Assembly: GCA_040382055.1 (NCBI GenBank)
Contig: JBEIGE010000011.1
Span: 19,367-83,366 of the forward strand
DNA from: JBEIGE01 sp040382055
Lineage (GTDB): Bacteria > Pseudomonadota > Gammaproteobacteria > Burkholderiales > Burkholderiaceae_C
Direction: 5' to 3'
Length of the DNA stretch: 64,000 nt
Shown here: in pieces, positions 18,024 through 26,927 of the stretch
Numbering within the stretch: the stretch's first letter is position 1
How the letters are laid out: every line of letters starts with the position of its first letter
The notes under the pieces: generated by a model
Database searches by the model: none
The model's input: the letters and a program-made list of their open reading frames with translations, nothing else
What the model was told of the DNA's origin: nothing
Position numbers and translations under genes: made by a program

Positions 18024-18103
18024 AGAGGCAAAGTCTTTTGGGCAAGTTGGTCAGCAAGCAGGTCGGCCATCGTGAGCTGCGCGTGCATGACCGTTTGAAC
18101 CAT
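18020..18103 (-). CDS. Possible 27-aa leader ORF overlapping tatD
   Basis: Short frame starting at ATG 18103 and ending in a TGA that overlaps the tatD ATG. The product would read MVQTVMHAQLTMADLLADQL plus seven residues, an amphipathic helix-like peptide. GAGG lies about 10 nt upstream of its ATG, whereas tatD has no visible ribosome-binding site. This is a plausible coupling leader, but frames this short arise by chance. Confidence 0.3.
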   Translation of the reverse strand: MVQTVMHAQLTMADLLADQLAQKTLPL

Positions 18104-18164
18104 GCTAACGTAACCTCAGATTTGCAGAAGTTTTCATTGTCAACTTGACCACTCAGGTGAACGA

Positions 18165-19076
18165 ATGCGACGTCATGTGTTCTACAGCGACTCCCCGTCG
18201 GGGGTCAACGAAAAATCTGGAGCAGAACCCGGCCCAGATGCACCCCCGGTGCCTGTCAGGCCGACATTGAAGGCCCGATTGGGCGCGGTTTCTGCGTCCG
18301 ATCCTCGTCTGTTGTGGTCGGTCATCGCCCTGCTGGCCCTGATTCTGGTGGCCGGTATGGGCTATTTGCTAAGCGTACAGCCCAGAGCCCTGGCGCAAAA
18401 AGACATCAATGCGGCGGTTCTCAAAACCCTGGAGACCACCCTGCTGCCCTCGGCAGCCTCCCGCGCCTACCAGACCATCCTGCCTTCCGTAGTCCGGGTG
18501 GTGGGGTTGGTCAAATCCAAAGATGGTAGCGAGGATGTTGAATACGGCGTTGGCACCGGCGTTGTCATTGTGGACAAGGGCGTGATTTTGACCAACTTGC
18601 ACGTGGTCCAGGGCGCGCAGTCCATCCGGGTCACGTTTGCTGATGGCCTGGAGTCCACCGCCCACATCACGGGCGTGCAGGAGCACAACGATTTGGCCGT
18701 GCTGCAGGCCCACAAGATCCCCGACGACCTGAGCGCGGCCACCATGCGCTCCACGGCCGATCTGCTGCCCGGTGATGAAGTACTCGCGGTAGGCTTTCCC
18801 TTTGGCATCGGCCCTTCTGCCTCTGCAGGGGTGATTTCCGGCCTCCAGCGCACCTACCGCACGCAAGAGGGCAGGCAGGGCATTTCCAACCTGATCCAGT
18901 TTGACGCAGCCGCCAATCCGGGTAATTCCGGTGGCCCGCTGGTGACCATGGACGGCGAAGTGGTGGGCATCGTCACCGCCATCCTCAACCCCTCTCAGCA
19001 ACGCACCTTCATTGGCATCGGCTTTGCCGTGCCGATTGAAAATGCCGCCGCCGCAGCGGGCATGCCGCCCTTCTAA
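18165..19076 (+). CDS. Membrane-anchored S1C (HtrA-like) serine protease without PDZ domain
   Basis: 303 residues: a Pro-rich cytoplasmic N-terminus, one membrane helix (about 48-70, LWSVIALLALILVAGMGYLL), then a trypsin-like domain facing the periplasm. Catalytic triad motifs are TNLHVV (His), HNDLAVL (Asp) and PGNSGGP (Ser). No PDZ domain follows, unlike DegP/DegS. AGGTGA precedes ATG 18165. It is followed 50 bp later by moxR on the same strand, so it may take part in envelope quality control together with that cluster; this is inference. Confidence 0.9.
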   Translation: MRRHVFYSDSPSGVNEKSGAEPGPDAPPVPVRPTLKARLGAVSASDPRLLWSVIALLALILVAGMGYLLSVQPRALAQKDINAAVLKTLETTLLPSAASRAYQTILPSVVRVVGLVKSKDGSEDVEYGVGTGVVIVDKGVILTNLHVVQGAQSIRVTFADGLESTAHITGVQEHNDLAVLQAHKIPDDLSAATMRSTADLLPGDEVLAVGFPFGIGPSASAGVISGLQRTYRTQEGRQGISNLIQFDAAANPGNSGGPLVTMDGEVVGIVTAILNPSQQRTFIGIGFAVPIENAAAAAGMPPF

Positions 19077-19126
19077 AGCCCACTGCGCTGTTCCCCACTG
19101 ATTCCACCCCCTTGGAGCCCAAGCCC

Positions 19127-20134
19127 ATGCACACCCCTGAGACCCACAACCCGCCCACTGCACAGCTCATGGAGCAAATCCTTTTTGAAGTCAAACGGGT
19201 GGTCGTGGGCCAGGACCGGTTTCTCGAGCGGGTCATGGTGGCCATGCTGGCTCAGGGCCACTTGCTGGTTGAAGGTGTGCCCGGACTGGCCAAAACCCTG
19301 ACCATCAAAACCCTGGCCAACGCCGTACATGGCCAATTCAAGCGCATCCAGTTCACCCCCGATCTGGTACCGGCTGACCTGGTGGGTACCCGCATCTACA
19401 ACCAGAAAACCGGCGACTTCTCCACCTCGCTCGGCCCGGTCTTTACCAACCTGCTGCTGGCCGATGAAATCAACCGTGCACCAGCCAAGGTGCAAAGCGC
19501 GTTGCTTGAAGTCATGCAGGAGCGACAAGTCACCATCGCTGGCGTCAGCCACCGCGTGCCCGAGCCTTTTCTGGTCATGGCCACACAAAACCCGATCGAG
19601 ACCGAGGGCACTTACCCCTTGCCTGAGGCGCAGGTGGATCGCTTCATGATGAAGGTGCTGGTTGACTACCCCACCGACGAGGAAGAGTTTGTCATCGTGC
19701 AGCGTGTCACCGGCCCTGCCGTTGCGGTCAGTCCTGTAGCCACCACCGAACAACTGGCTGGCCTGCAGCAGGTTTGCCGCCAGGTGTATGTCGACCCCAG
19801 CCTGATCCAATATGCCGTACGGCTGGTCAGTGCAACCCGCAAGCCACAAGCCCTGGGTCTGAAAGACATGGCGGCTTACTTGACCTTCGGCGCGAGCCCG
19901 CGCGCCACCATCAACCTGGTTGAAGGTGCCCGCGCACTGGCCTTGCTGCGCGGGCGCAGCTACGCCCTGCCTGAAGACATGAGCGACCTGGTCCCCGATG
20001 TGCTGCGCCACCGGCTGGTGCTGTCTTACGAGGCCTTGTCCAAGGGCCTGGATGCCGACACCCTGATTGCACAGATCATGGCCAAGGTTCCTGCGCCACC
20101 CAAGCCCCTTGAACACGAACGTCAGGCCGCCTGA
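19127..20134 (+). CDS. MoxR-family AAA+ ATPase
   Basis: 335-residue MoxR AAA+ chaperone-like ATPase. The Walker A region is GVPGLAKT, Walker B is LLADEINRAPAKVQ, sensor I is MATQNPIETEGTYPLPEAQVD and sensor II lies in ARAL of the lid. ATG 19127 is preceded by GGAG at 9 nt; a TTG at 19112 is a weaker alternative. MoxR proteins assist maturation of partners with VWA domains through metal-ion-dependent sites. Here the DUF58 and VWA genes follow directly, the usual arrangement of this family. Confidence 0.95.
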   Translation: MHTPETHNPPTAQLMEQILFEVKRVVVGQDRFLERVMVAMLAQGHLLVEGVPGLAKTLTIKTLANAVHGQFKRIQFTPDLVPADLVGTRIYNQKTGDFSTSLGPVFTNLLLADEINRAPAKVQSALLEVMQERQVTIAGVSHRVPEPFLVMATQNPIETEGTYPLPEAQVDRFMMKVLVDYPTDEEEFVIVQRVTGPAVAVSPVATTEQLAGLQQVCRQVYVDPSLIQYAVRLVSATRKPQALGLKDMAAYLTFGASPRATINLVEGARALALLRGRSYALPEDMSDLVPDVLRHRLVLSYEALSKGLDADTLIAQIMAKVPAPPKPLEHERQAA

Positions 20135-20139
20135 ACACC

Positions 20140-21102
20140 ATGCTGGGCACCGGGGCAGAACAACTGTTGCAACGCCTTGAGTGGACGGTACTCAAGCGCC
20201 TGGACGGTTTGCTCCAGGGCAACTACCGCACCCTGTTGCGGGGCACCGGCATGGACCTGGCCGACTTGCGCGAATACCAGCTCCATGACGACGTGCGCCA
20301 CATCGACTGGAACGTCACTGCCCGGCAACACACGCCCCATGTGCGCGTGTTCACCGAAGACCGGGAAATGGCCGCCTGGTTTGTGCTGGACCTCAGCCCC
20401 TCGGTCGATTTTGGTTCGGGTGCCAGGCGCAAACGTGACACCTGTGCTGACTTTGTAGCGGTGCTGGCACGGCTGCTCACCCGCCACGGCAACCGGGTAG
20501 GCGCGGTGCTTTATGGCAGCGCTGAGAAGCATTCAAACACCCTGGGGATCAACCGGGTTTTGCCACCTGGGGCCAGCCGGCTGCATGTGCTGCATCTGCT
20601 GGGGGCCATTCAGGCCAGGCCGGATTGGCGTGGCCAGCATCAGGGTGCCAGCACCCGCCTGGACCAGCTGGTTCAAGCCGGTGCCACACTGTTCAAACGC
20701 CGCTGTACCGTCTTTGTGGTGTCCGATTTTTTCAGTGAGCCCGGCTGGGAAAAACCGCTGGGGCAATTGGCCCAGCGCCATGATGTGGTGGCGGTACGGC
20801 TGATCGATCCCATGGAACGCCAGTTGCCTGACCTGGGGCTGCTGCCCATGGTGGATGCCGAATCCGGCGAGCAGATTCTGGTCGACACCTCCAACGCCGC
20901 TTTTCGCAAGCGCTTTGCTGCCTTGTCCGAGCAACGCGAAGCCGTCTTGCGCCAGTCCCTGATGCGTGCCGGAGTGGACACCTTGGAGCTTTGCACCGAT
21001 GACGACCTGGCCGACGCGCTGCTGCGCTTTGCCACTTTGCGCCAACACCAGAATCGCAGGCGCACACCCCAAGCCACCCACCATTCCAAGGAAATGGCAT
21101 GA
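20140..21102 (+). CDS. DUF58 domain protein
   Basis: 320 residues with the DUF58 core REYQLHDDVRHIDWNVTARQ near residues 45-65 and a VWA-like fold after it (LDLSPSVDFG, VFVVSDFFSE). It lacks membrane helices. DUF58 proteins occur between MoxR ATPases and VWA membrane proteins in Bat-type gene sets; a biochemical role is not established. The gene begins 5 nt after the moxR stop and its own stop overlaps the next start in an ATGA, so the three proteins are made together. Confidence 0.92.
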   Translation: MLGTGAEQLLQRLEWTVLKRLDGLLQGNYRTLLRGTGMDLADLREYQLHDDVRHIDWNVTARQHTPHVRVFTEDREMAAWFVLDLSPSVDFGSGARRKRDTCADFVAVLARLLTRHGNRVGAVLYGSAEKHSNTLGINRVLPPGASRLHVLHLLGAIQARPDWRGQHQGASTRLDQLVQAGATLFKRRCTVFVVSDFFSEPGWEKPLGQLAQRHDVVAVRLIDPMERQLPDLGLLPMVDAESGEQILVDTSNAAFRKRFAALSEQREAVLRQSLMRAGVDTLELCTDDDLADALLRFATLRQHQNRRRTPQATHHSKEMA

Positions 21103-22166
21103 ACAACACCGCCGCATTCCCGCTGGTTTTCATCTGGCCGCAGCTGCTATGGCTGCTGCTGCTTGTGCCGCTGCTGGTGCTGCTGTACCTGTGGCTGCTC
21201 AGACGCAAGAAGAAAATGGTGGTTCGCTACGCCAGCCTGTCACTCATCAAGGAGGCCATGGGCACAGGCCAAAGCTTGCGTCGCCATATTCCCCCCGTGT
21301 TGTTCTTGCTGTCGGTGGCGGTGATGCTGCTGGCTGCCTCACGGCCCCTGGCGGTCATCTCGCTGCCCATCCTGCAAGAAACCATCATGCTGGCCATGGA
21401 TGTGTCGGGCAGCATGCGCGCCACCGACGTCAAACCCAACCGGCTGGTGGCCGCCCAGGATGCCGCCAAAGCATTTTTGACACAGGTCCCGCGCGATGTC
21501 AAAGTGGGCATCGTGGCTTTTGCCGGATCGGCCCAGCTGGTCCAGGTACCCACCGTCAACCGCGAAGACCTGGTGGCAGCGATTGACCGCTTTCAGATGC
21601 AACGCGGCACGGCCATCGGCAACGGGCTGGTGCTGTCATTGGCCACGATTTTTCCGGATGCCGGCATCGACCTCAACGCCATGATGAACGGACGCGATCG
21701 CCAGCGCGGCACCGCCATCGACCAGTCGCCTACCGCAGCTCCCAAGCAATTTACGCCTGTAGCCCCCGGCTCATATGGCTCAGCAGCTATCATTTTGCTC
21801 ACAGACGGGCAACGCACCACGGGTGTGGACTCCATGGAAGCGGCCAAGCTCGCCGCTGACCGCGGCATCCGTGTCTACACCGTGGGCATAGGCACCGTGG
21901 GTGGCGAAACGGTTGGTTTTGACGGCTGGTCCATGCATGTGCGTCTGGACGAAGAAACCCTCAAGGCGATTGCCAGCAAAACCCAGGGTGAGTATTTCTA
22001 TGCCGGAACGGCAGAAAACCTCAAGCACGTCTACGAAAAGCTGGGCAGCCGCATCATGGTGGAGAAAAAAGAAACCGAAATCTCAGGCCTGCTGGCGCTG
22101 CTGGCCGCTGTTCTGGCCATGACCTCAGCAGGCCTGTCACTGCTGTGGTTTAACCGGATTCTCTGA
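21099..22166 (+). CDS. VWA-domain membrane protein (BatA-like)
   Basis: 355 residues: two N-terminal membrane helices (about 12-35 and 66-85), a von Willebrand A domain exposed to the periplasm, and a C-terminal membrane helix. The metal-ion-dependent adhesion site is intact (AMDVSGSMRATD, then GTAIGNG and LTDGQRTTG). Together with MoxR and DUF58 it forms a shortened Bat operon; BatB, BatD and BatE relatives are not seen. Its last 30 bp overlap, tail to tail, with the end of lolD on the other strand. Confidence 0.92.
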   Translation: MNNTAAFPLVFIWPQLLWLLLLVPLLVLLYLWLLRRKKKMVVRYASLSLIKEAMGTGQSLRRHIPPVLFLLSVAVMLLAASRPLAVISLPILQETIMLAMDVSGSMRATDVKPNRLVAAQDAAKAFLTQVPRDVKVGIVAFAGSAQLVQVPTVNREDLVAAIDRFQMQRGTAIGNGLVLSLATIFPDAGIDLNAMMNGRDRQRGTAIDQSPTAAPKQFTPVAPGSYGSAAIILLTDGQRTTGVDSMEAAKLAADRGIRVYTVGIGTVGGETVGFDGWSMHVRLDEETLKAIASKTQGEYFYAGTAENLKHVYEKLGSRIMVEKKETEISGLLALLAAVLAMTSAGLSLLWFNRIL

Positions 22167-22883
22167 CAAGCGGCCCTGCACCAACTGCAACTGCCTGTTG
22201 CACCTGGCCGCCAGGCTTTGGTCGTGTGTCACAACCACAAAGGCGGTGCCGTGCTCGCGCGCGAGTTGCAGCATCAGGTCGAACACGCCATCGGCCGTGC
22301 TGCGGTCCAGGTTGCCGGTAGGTTCGTCGGCCAACACACACGCCGGTTGGGTGACCAGGGCACGGGCAATGGCCACGCGCTGGCGCTCACCCCCCGAGAG
22401 TTCGGCCGGCCGGTGGTGCAAGCGGTCATGCAGCCCCACGGCGGCCAATAACCTGGCGGCCACACCAGCGGCTTGCGCGCGCGGCATACGCCGTATCCAC
22501 AAAGGCATGGCCACGTTATCGCGGGCGCTGAACTCGGGCAACAGGTGGTGAAACTGGTAAACAAAGCCCAGATAGCGGTTGCGCAGTCTGCCTTGCTGCG
22601 CGGCCGGCAGGCTTGCAAGGTCCTGGCCATAGAGCTCGACTGTTCCACCGGTGGGAGCATCGAGCCCGCCCAACAAATGCAGCAGTGTGCTTTTGCCAGA
22701 ACCCGAAGCCCCCACAATCGCCAGCGTTTCACCCGCACGCACCTTCAAATCCACACCTTGGAGCACGGTTACATCCAGCCGGCCCTCCGTAAAACGCTTG
22801 GTCAGGCCCTGGGCGTTCAACACCATTTCAGACGGCGTGAGCGGCGCAGCAGGCATATCTGCGCCTGTGGAAACTTTATTCAT
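22137..22883 (-). CDS. lolD: Lipoprotein-releasing ABC transporter ATPase LolD
   Basis: 248-residue ABC ATPase that powers release of outer-membrane lipoproteins from the inner membrane. Walker A GASGSGKST, the Lol-specific Q-loop region YQFHHLLPEFSARDNVAMPL, signature LSGGERQRVAIARAL and Walker B CVLADEPTGNLD are present. ATG 22883 overlaps the lolC stop by 8 bp (TATGAATAA), so the pair is coupled. Confidence 0.96.
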   Translation of the reverse strand: MNKVSTGADMPAAPLTPSEMVLNAQGLTKRFTEGRLDVTVLQGVDLKVRAGETLAIVGASGSGKSTLLHLLGGLDAPTGGTVELYGQDLASLPAAQQGRLRNRYLGFVYQFHHLLPEFSARDNVAMPLWIRRMPRAQAAGVAARLLAAVGLHDRLHHRPAELSGGERQRVAIARALVTQPACVLADEPTGNLDRSTADGVFDLMLQLAREHGTAFVVVTHDQSLAARCNRQLQLVQGRLSENPVKPQQ

Positions 22884-24144
22884 AACGCAGTGCCTCAGCC
22901 GGGTTGACCTGGCTGGCGCGCCAGCTCGGATACAGGGTAGCCACAAAGGCCAGGCCCAGTGAAATCAGCGCCACCGGCAGGATATCGGCCTGCTGCGGCT
23001 CGCTGGGCATTCGGCTGATCAGGTAGATATCACGCGGCAAAAAGCTGGCGTTCAAAAGTTTCTCCAGAGCCGGCACCAGCACATCAATGTTGAAGGCAAC
23101 GCCAAGACCCAGCAGCAGCCCGGCCAGGGTACCGATCACGCCCACCATGGCCCCCTGCACCACAAAAATGCCCATGATGCTCTTCGGGCTCGCCCCCAAG
23201 GTGCGAAGAATGGCAATGTCGGCACGCTTGTCGGTCACCGTCATTACCAGCGTACTGACCAGATTAAAGGCGGCCACCGCCACGATGAGGGTCAGGATGA
23301 TGAACATCATGCGTTTTTCCAGTTGTACGGCGGCAAACCAGGTGCGGTTTTGCCGCGTCCAGTCGCGGATCATCAATTCCCCGCTCAGCGTTACCGCCAG
23401 TTGTGCCGCCACTTCGCGCGCCTGATGCAGGTCTTTGAGCTTGAGGCGGATGCCCGTGGGTCCTTCAAGCCGGAAGATTTTGGCGGCATCATCCAGGTGC
23501 ATCATCACCAGGCCAGAGTCGTATTCATAGTGGCCTGAGTCAAAAGTACCCACCAGCGTCATCTGCTTCAAGCGTGGCACTACACCCGCTGGCGTGACCT
23601 GGCCACCGGGGGCCACCAGCGTCAGCTTGTCGCCCTCGCGCACGCCCAGCGCGCGCGCCAGCTCACCGCCCAGAACCACCCCGAACTCACCCGGCACCAG
23701 CCGCGCCAAAGCGCCGTTTTTCAGGGTGACGGCCAGATCGGTCACATCCGCCTCGCGGGTCGGGTCGATGCCCCGGACGATGGCCCCTTTCATGTCCTCA
23801 CCCCTTGCCAGCAAAGCCTGGGTTGCGATGAAAGGCGCAGCACCCACAACCTGCGGATTGGCCCGGGCCTGGGCCAGGGTCAGGTTGACATCGGGCAGCG
23901 CAGCCCCATTGGGCGCAAAAATTTCGATGTGCGACACCACGCCCAGCATGCGGTCGCGCACCTCTTTCTGAAAGCCATTCATCACACTGAGCACAATGAT
24001 CAGCGCAGCCACACCCAGCGCAATGCCCAGCATGGACACGCCGGAAATAAAGGAGATGAAACCGTTGCGCCGGGTAGACCTGCCGGCCCGGGTATAGCGC
24101 CAGCCCAGCACCAGCTCGTAGGGCAGTTCAGTCAGCATAGGCAT
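22876..24144 (-). CDS. lolC: Lipoprotein-releasing transporter permease LolC/LolE
   Basis: About 423-residue MacB-like permease with four membrane helices: one near residue 30 (FISGVSMLGIALGVAALIIV), a large periplasmic domain, and three at the C-terminus. It matches the single LolC/E type that works as a homodimer with LolD. The start is one of two Met codons, 24144 or 24138. The gene is divergent from the RpfE-like gene. Confidence 0.94.
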   Translation of the reverse strand: MPMLTELPYELVLGWRYTRAGRSTRRNGFISFISGVSMLGIALGVAALIIVLSVMNGFQKEVRDRMLGVVSHIEIFAPNGAALPDVNLTLAQARANPQVVGAAPFIATQALLARGEDMKGAIVRGIDPTREADVTDLAVTLKNGALARLVPGEFGVVLGGELARALGVREGDKLTLVAPGGQVTPAGVVPRLKQMTLVGTFDSGHYEYDSGLVMMHLDDAAKIFRLEGPTGIRLKLKDLHQAREVAAQLAVTLSGELMIRDWTRQNRTWFAAVQLEKRMMFIILTLIVAVAAFNLVSTLVMTVTDKRADIAILRTLGASPKSIMGIFVVQGAMVGVIGTLAGLLLGLGVAFNIDVLVPALEKLLNASFLPRDIYLISRMPSEPQQADILPVALISLGLAFVATLYPSWRASQVNPAEALRYE

Positions 24145-24258
24145 TGGGAGAGGGTGTCCATAAAGCGTGAAGATCAACCGGCCATTATTGGCGATATTTG
24201 CCGCCCGGCTTGCCACTGGTCAAAAACCGGACAATAGACCAACCTGGATAAACGCAAT

Positions 24259-25140
24259 ATGCACCTTCTGATTCCCTTTGCCAGCCGCAACGAGGCCGCT
24301 TTTCTGGCGCTGGCACCCACCCTGAAGCTGCCCAACCTGGCCCGATTGCTGCAGCGCCTGAGCCCCGGCCCCCTGGACACGGCAAGCGCCGAATCGTTGC
24401 TGATGCCGCATGAGCGCGTGTTGGCCCGTGCCATACCGGCTGACACAGAGACCAGCGCCATCGCCTGCGCACGCATCACGCCCTGCCACTGGCAAGTCGG
24501 CCAGGGCCAGGTGATCATGGGCAACCCGGAGGATCTGGACCTGAGCGAGGATGAATCCCGCGCCTTGCTCAATGCCATGCAACCCTATTTTCAAGAAGAC
24601 GGTATTGATCTGAGCCATGAGCGCTCCGGCGTCTGGCTTGCTCAGGGCGAGCTGTTCCGGGATTTACCACTGGCCTCAACAGACCGGGTTACCGGCCGCA
24701 ACATCGACGACTGGTTGAACAAAACACCTGCCGCCGCCAAGCTCAACCGCCTGCAAAACGAAATGCAGATGCTGCTCTACACCCACCCGGTCAATGACCT
24801 GCGGGCGCAGCGCGGTGCGGTTGCGGTCAACTCGTTCTGGGCCAGTTCTCCACCCGTCACGCCCCAAATCCTTCAGGCCAAACAATGGGTTGTCCCGCGC
24901 TGCCTGGCCAGCGCTGCCTTGCGCCAGGACGCGACCGCCTGGGCTCAAGCCTGGCAAGACATGGACGCCACCGATTGCCGCGCCCTGCTTGATGCACTGG
25001 CGCAGGGCGGCGAGCATACGCTGACACTCTGCGGTGATCAGCATGCCCAAACTTTTACCCTGACACCCCAACGCCTCTGGACGCAAATCATGAACAAAAT
25101 AGCCCCTAAACCCTTATCCAAACTGTTAAGTACGCTATGA
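24259..25140 (+). CDS. RpfE-like conserved protein upstream of recJ
   Basis: 293 residues, no membrane helices. It resembles the conserved family annotated as 'regulatory protein RpfE type' or as phosphoglycerate-mutase-like, which lies next to recJ in Xanthomonas and Burkholderiales. Recognisable segments are HLLIPFA at the start, TPCHWQVGQGQV near residue 75, and YTHPVNDLRAQRG...VNSFWASS near residues 175-200. Biochemical activity is not established. Its stop overlaps the recJ start in an ATGA. I am fairly sure of the family and unsure of the function. Confidence 0.72.
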   Translation: MHLLIPFASRNEAAFLALAPTLKLPNLARLLQRLSPGPLDTASAESLLMPHERVLARAIPADTETSAIACARITPCHWQVGQGQVIMGNPEDLDLSEDESRALLNAMQPYFQEDGIDLSHERSGVWLAQGELFRDLPLASTDRVTGRNIDDWLNKTPAAAKLNRLQNEMQMLLYTHPVNDLRAQRGAVAVNSFWASSPPVTPQILQAKQWVVPRCLASAALRQDATAWAQAWQDMDATDCRALLDALAQGGEHTLTLCGDQHAQTFTLTPQRLWTQIMNKIAPKPLSKLLSTL

Positions 25141-26885
25141 AGTTGGTAGCTAGAGACATTCCCCCACGCGCTGCCTGGGCCCTGCAACAAGCCGGCGTGC
25201 ACCCACTGCTGGCGCAGTTGTACGCTGCACGCGGGGTGCAAAGCAAGGATGAGCTGGACGACGGCCTGGCCAAGTTGCTGCCACCTCAAGGTTGCGCCGA
25301 TAGCGCCGGCATGAAAGGCCTGGCCGAAGCTGCCGTTTTGCTGGCCGATGCCATGTCGCAGAACAAAAAGCTGTGTGTGGTGGCCGATTACGACTGCGAT
25401 GGTGCCACTGCCTGTGCCGTGGCGCCGCGCGGCCTGCGCATGCTGGGGGCCAAACACGTCAGCTACATCGTGCCCGACCGCGTGGTCGATGGCTATGGCC
25501 TGACCGCACCGATTGCCGAACGTGTCAAGGCCAGCGGCGCTGAGGTGCTGATCACCGTCGACAACGGCATTGCCAGTATGGACGGTGTGGCCCGCGCCAA
25601 GGCCTTGGGCTTGCAGGTGCTGTTGACAGACCACCACCTGCCGGCAGCGGCCAATGCCGAAGGCACGATCCCGCTGCCCGAGGCTGATGTCATCGTCAAC
25701 CCCAACCAGCCCGGCTGCGGATTTCCCAGCAAATCCATCGCCGGTGTTGGTGTGATGTTTTATGTGCTGCTGGCCCTGCGGGCCGAGTTGCGCCAGCGGG
25801 GCATGTTCACCATTGATCAACAGCCCAAACTTGATGCCCTGCTGCCGCTGGTGGCCTTGGGCACCGTGGCCGATGTGGTGCGGCTAGATGCCAATAACCG
25901 CCGCCTGGTGGCCCAGGGCCTCAAGCGCATACGCGCCGGAGCCATGCCGGTTGGCCTGGCGCGTCTGTTTGTCGCAGCCGGTCGCATTGCTGCCAACGCC
26001 ACCACCTTTGATTTCGGCTTTGCGCTGGGGCCGCGCATCAACGCCGCCGGACGGCTCAGTGACATGACGCTGGGCATCGAATGCCTGCTCACCGACGATC
26101 CGGCCCAGGCCGATGCGCTGGCCAAAACGCTGGATGCCATCAACCGCGAACGCCGCGTGATTGAGGGCGACATGCGCGAACAGGCCCTGCAGATTGCCGA
26201 ATCGCTGTTTGACGACAGTGAGGAACCACCGCCGGCCATCTGCGTGTTTGACCCTGACTTTCATGAAGGTGTAGTCGGCATTGTGGCTTCGCGCATCAAG
26301 GACAAGCTGCACCGCCCGGCTTTTGTATTTGCCAGCAGCGGCGCAGCAGGCCGGGAACACGAACTCAAAGGCTCGGGCCGCTCGATCCCGGGCTTTCACC
26401 TGCGAGATGCACTCGATCTGGTGGCCAAACGCTATCCCGGCGTGCTGCTGCGCTTTGGCGGCCACGCCATGGCCGCCGGATGCACCATAGACGAAGCGCA
26501 TTTTGACGATTTCGAGCAAGGCCTCAACGAAGTGGCCAGCCAGTGGCTGGACGCTGCCACCCTGACGCGCCGCCTGGAAACCGATGGCCCCTTGCTGCCC
26601 GAGTACCGCCGCACCGAGATGGTCGACACCTTGCAGCGCGAAGTCTGGGGTCAGGGTTTTGCCGCACCCACTTTTTGCGAAGAGGTTGAAGTGGTTTCCC
26701 AGCGGCTGGTTGGCGAGAAGCACCTCGCCCTCAAGCTCAAACACCAGGGCCAGCCGGTTGACGGCATCTGGTTCGGTCGCACCGAGCCGTTACCCCAACG
26801 CGTAACCCTGGCTTTTCGGCTCGACGCTGATGAATGGAATGGCCAGCGGCGCGTGCGTTTCATGGTGGAGGGGGCTGAGGTCTGA
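25137..26885 (+). CDS. recJ: Single-stranded-DNA exonuclease RecJ
   Basis: 582-residue 5'-3' exonuclease acting in recombination and mismatch repair. The DHH-family motifs are VVADYDCDGATA, TVDNG, LLTDHHLP and the DHHA1 motif with SGRSIPGFHLRDAL and RFGGHAMAAG. The usual motif I reads DYDxDG, as here. Normal family length. Translational overlap with the upstream RpfE-like gene suggests co-expression. Confidence 0.97.
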   Translation: MKLVARDIPPRAAWALQQAGVHPLLAQLYAARGVQSKDELDDGLAKLLPPQGCADSAGMKGLAEAAVLLADAMSQNKKLCVVADYDCDGATACAVAPRGLRMLGAKHVSYIVPDRVVDGYGLTAPIAERVKASGAEVLITVDNGIASMDGVARAKALGLQVLLTDHHLPAAANAEGTIPLPEADVIVNPNQPGCGFPSKSIAGVGVMFYVLLALRAELRQRGMFTIDQQPKLDALLPLVALGTVADVVRLDANNRRLVAQGLKRIRAGAMPVGLARLFVAAGRIAANATTFDFGFALGPRINAAGRLSDMTLGIECLLTDDPAQADALAKTLDAINRERRVIEGDMREQALQIAESLFDDSEEPPPAICVFDPDFHEGVVGIVASRIKDKLHRPAFVFASSGAAGREHELKGSGRSIPGFHLRDALDLVAKRYPGVLLRFGGHAMAAGCTIDEAHFDDFEQGLNEVASQWLDAATLTRRLETDGPLLPEYRRTEMVDTLQREVWGQGFAAPTFCEEVEVVSQRLVGEKHLALKLKHQGQPVDGIWFGRTEPLPQRVTLAFRLDADEWNGQRRVRFMVEGAEV

Positions 26886-26927
26886 GTGTCACCGGCGACT
26901 TCTGCCCAGACCCCCTAGAATGAACCT

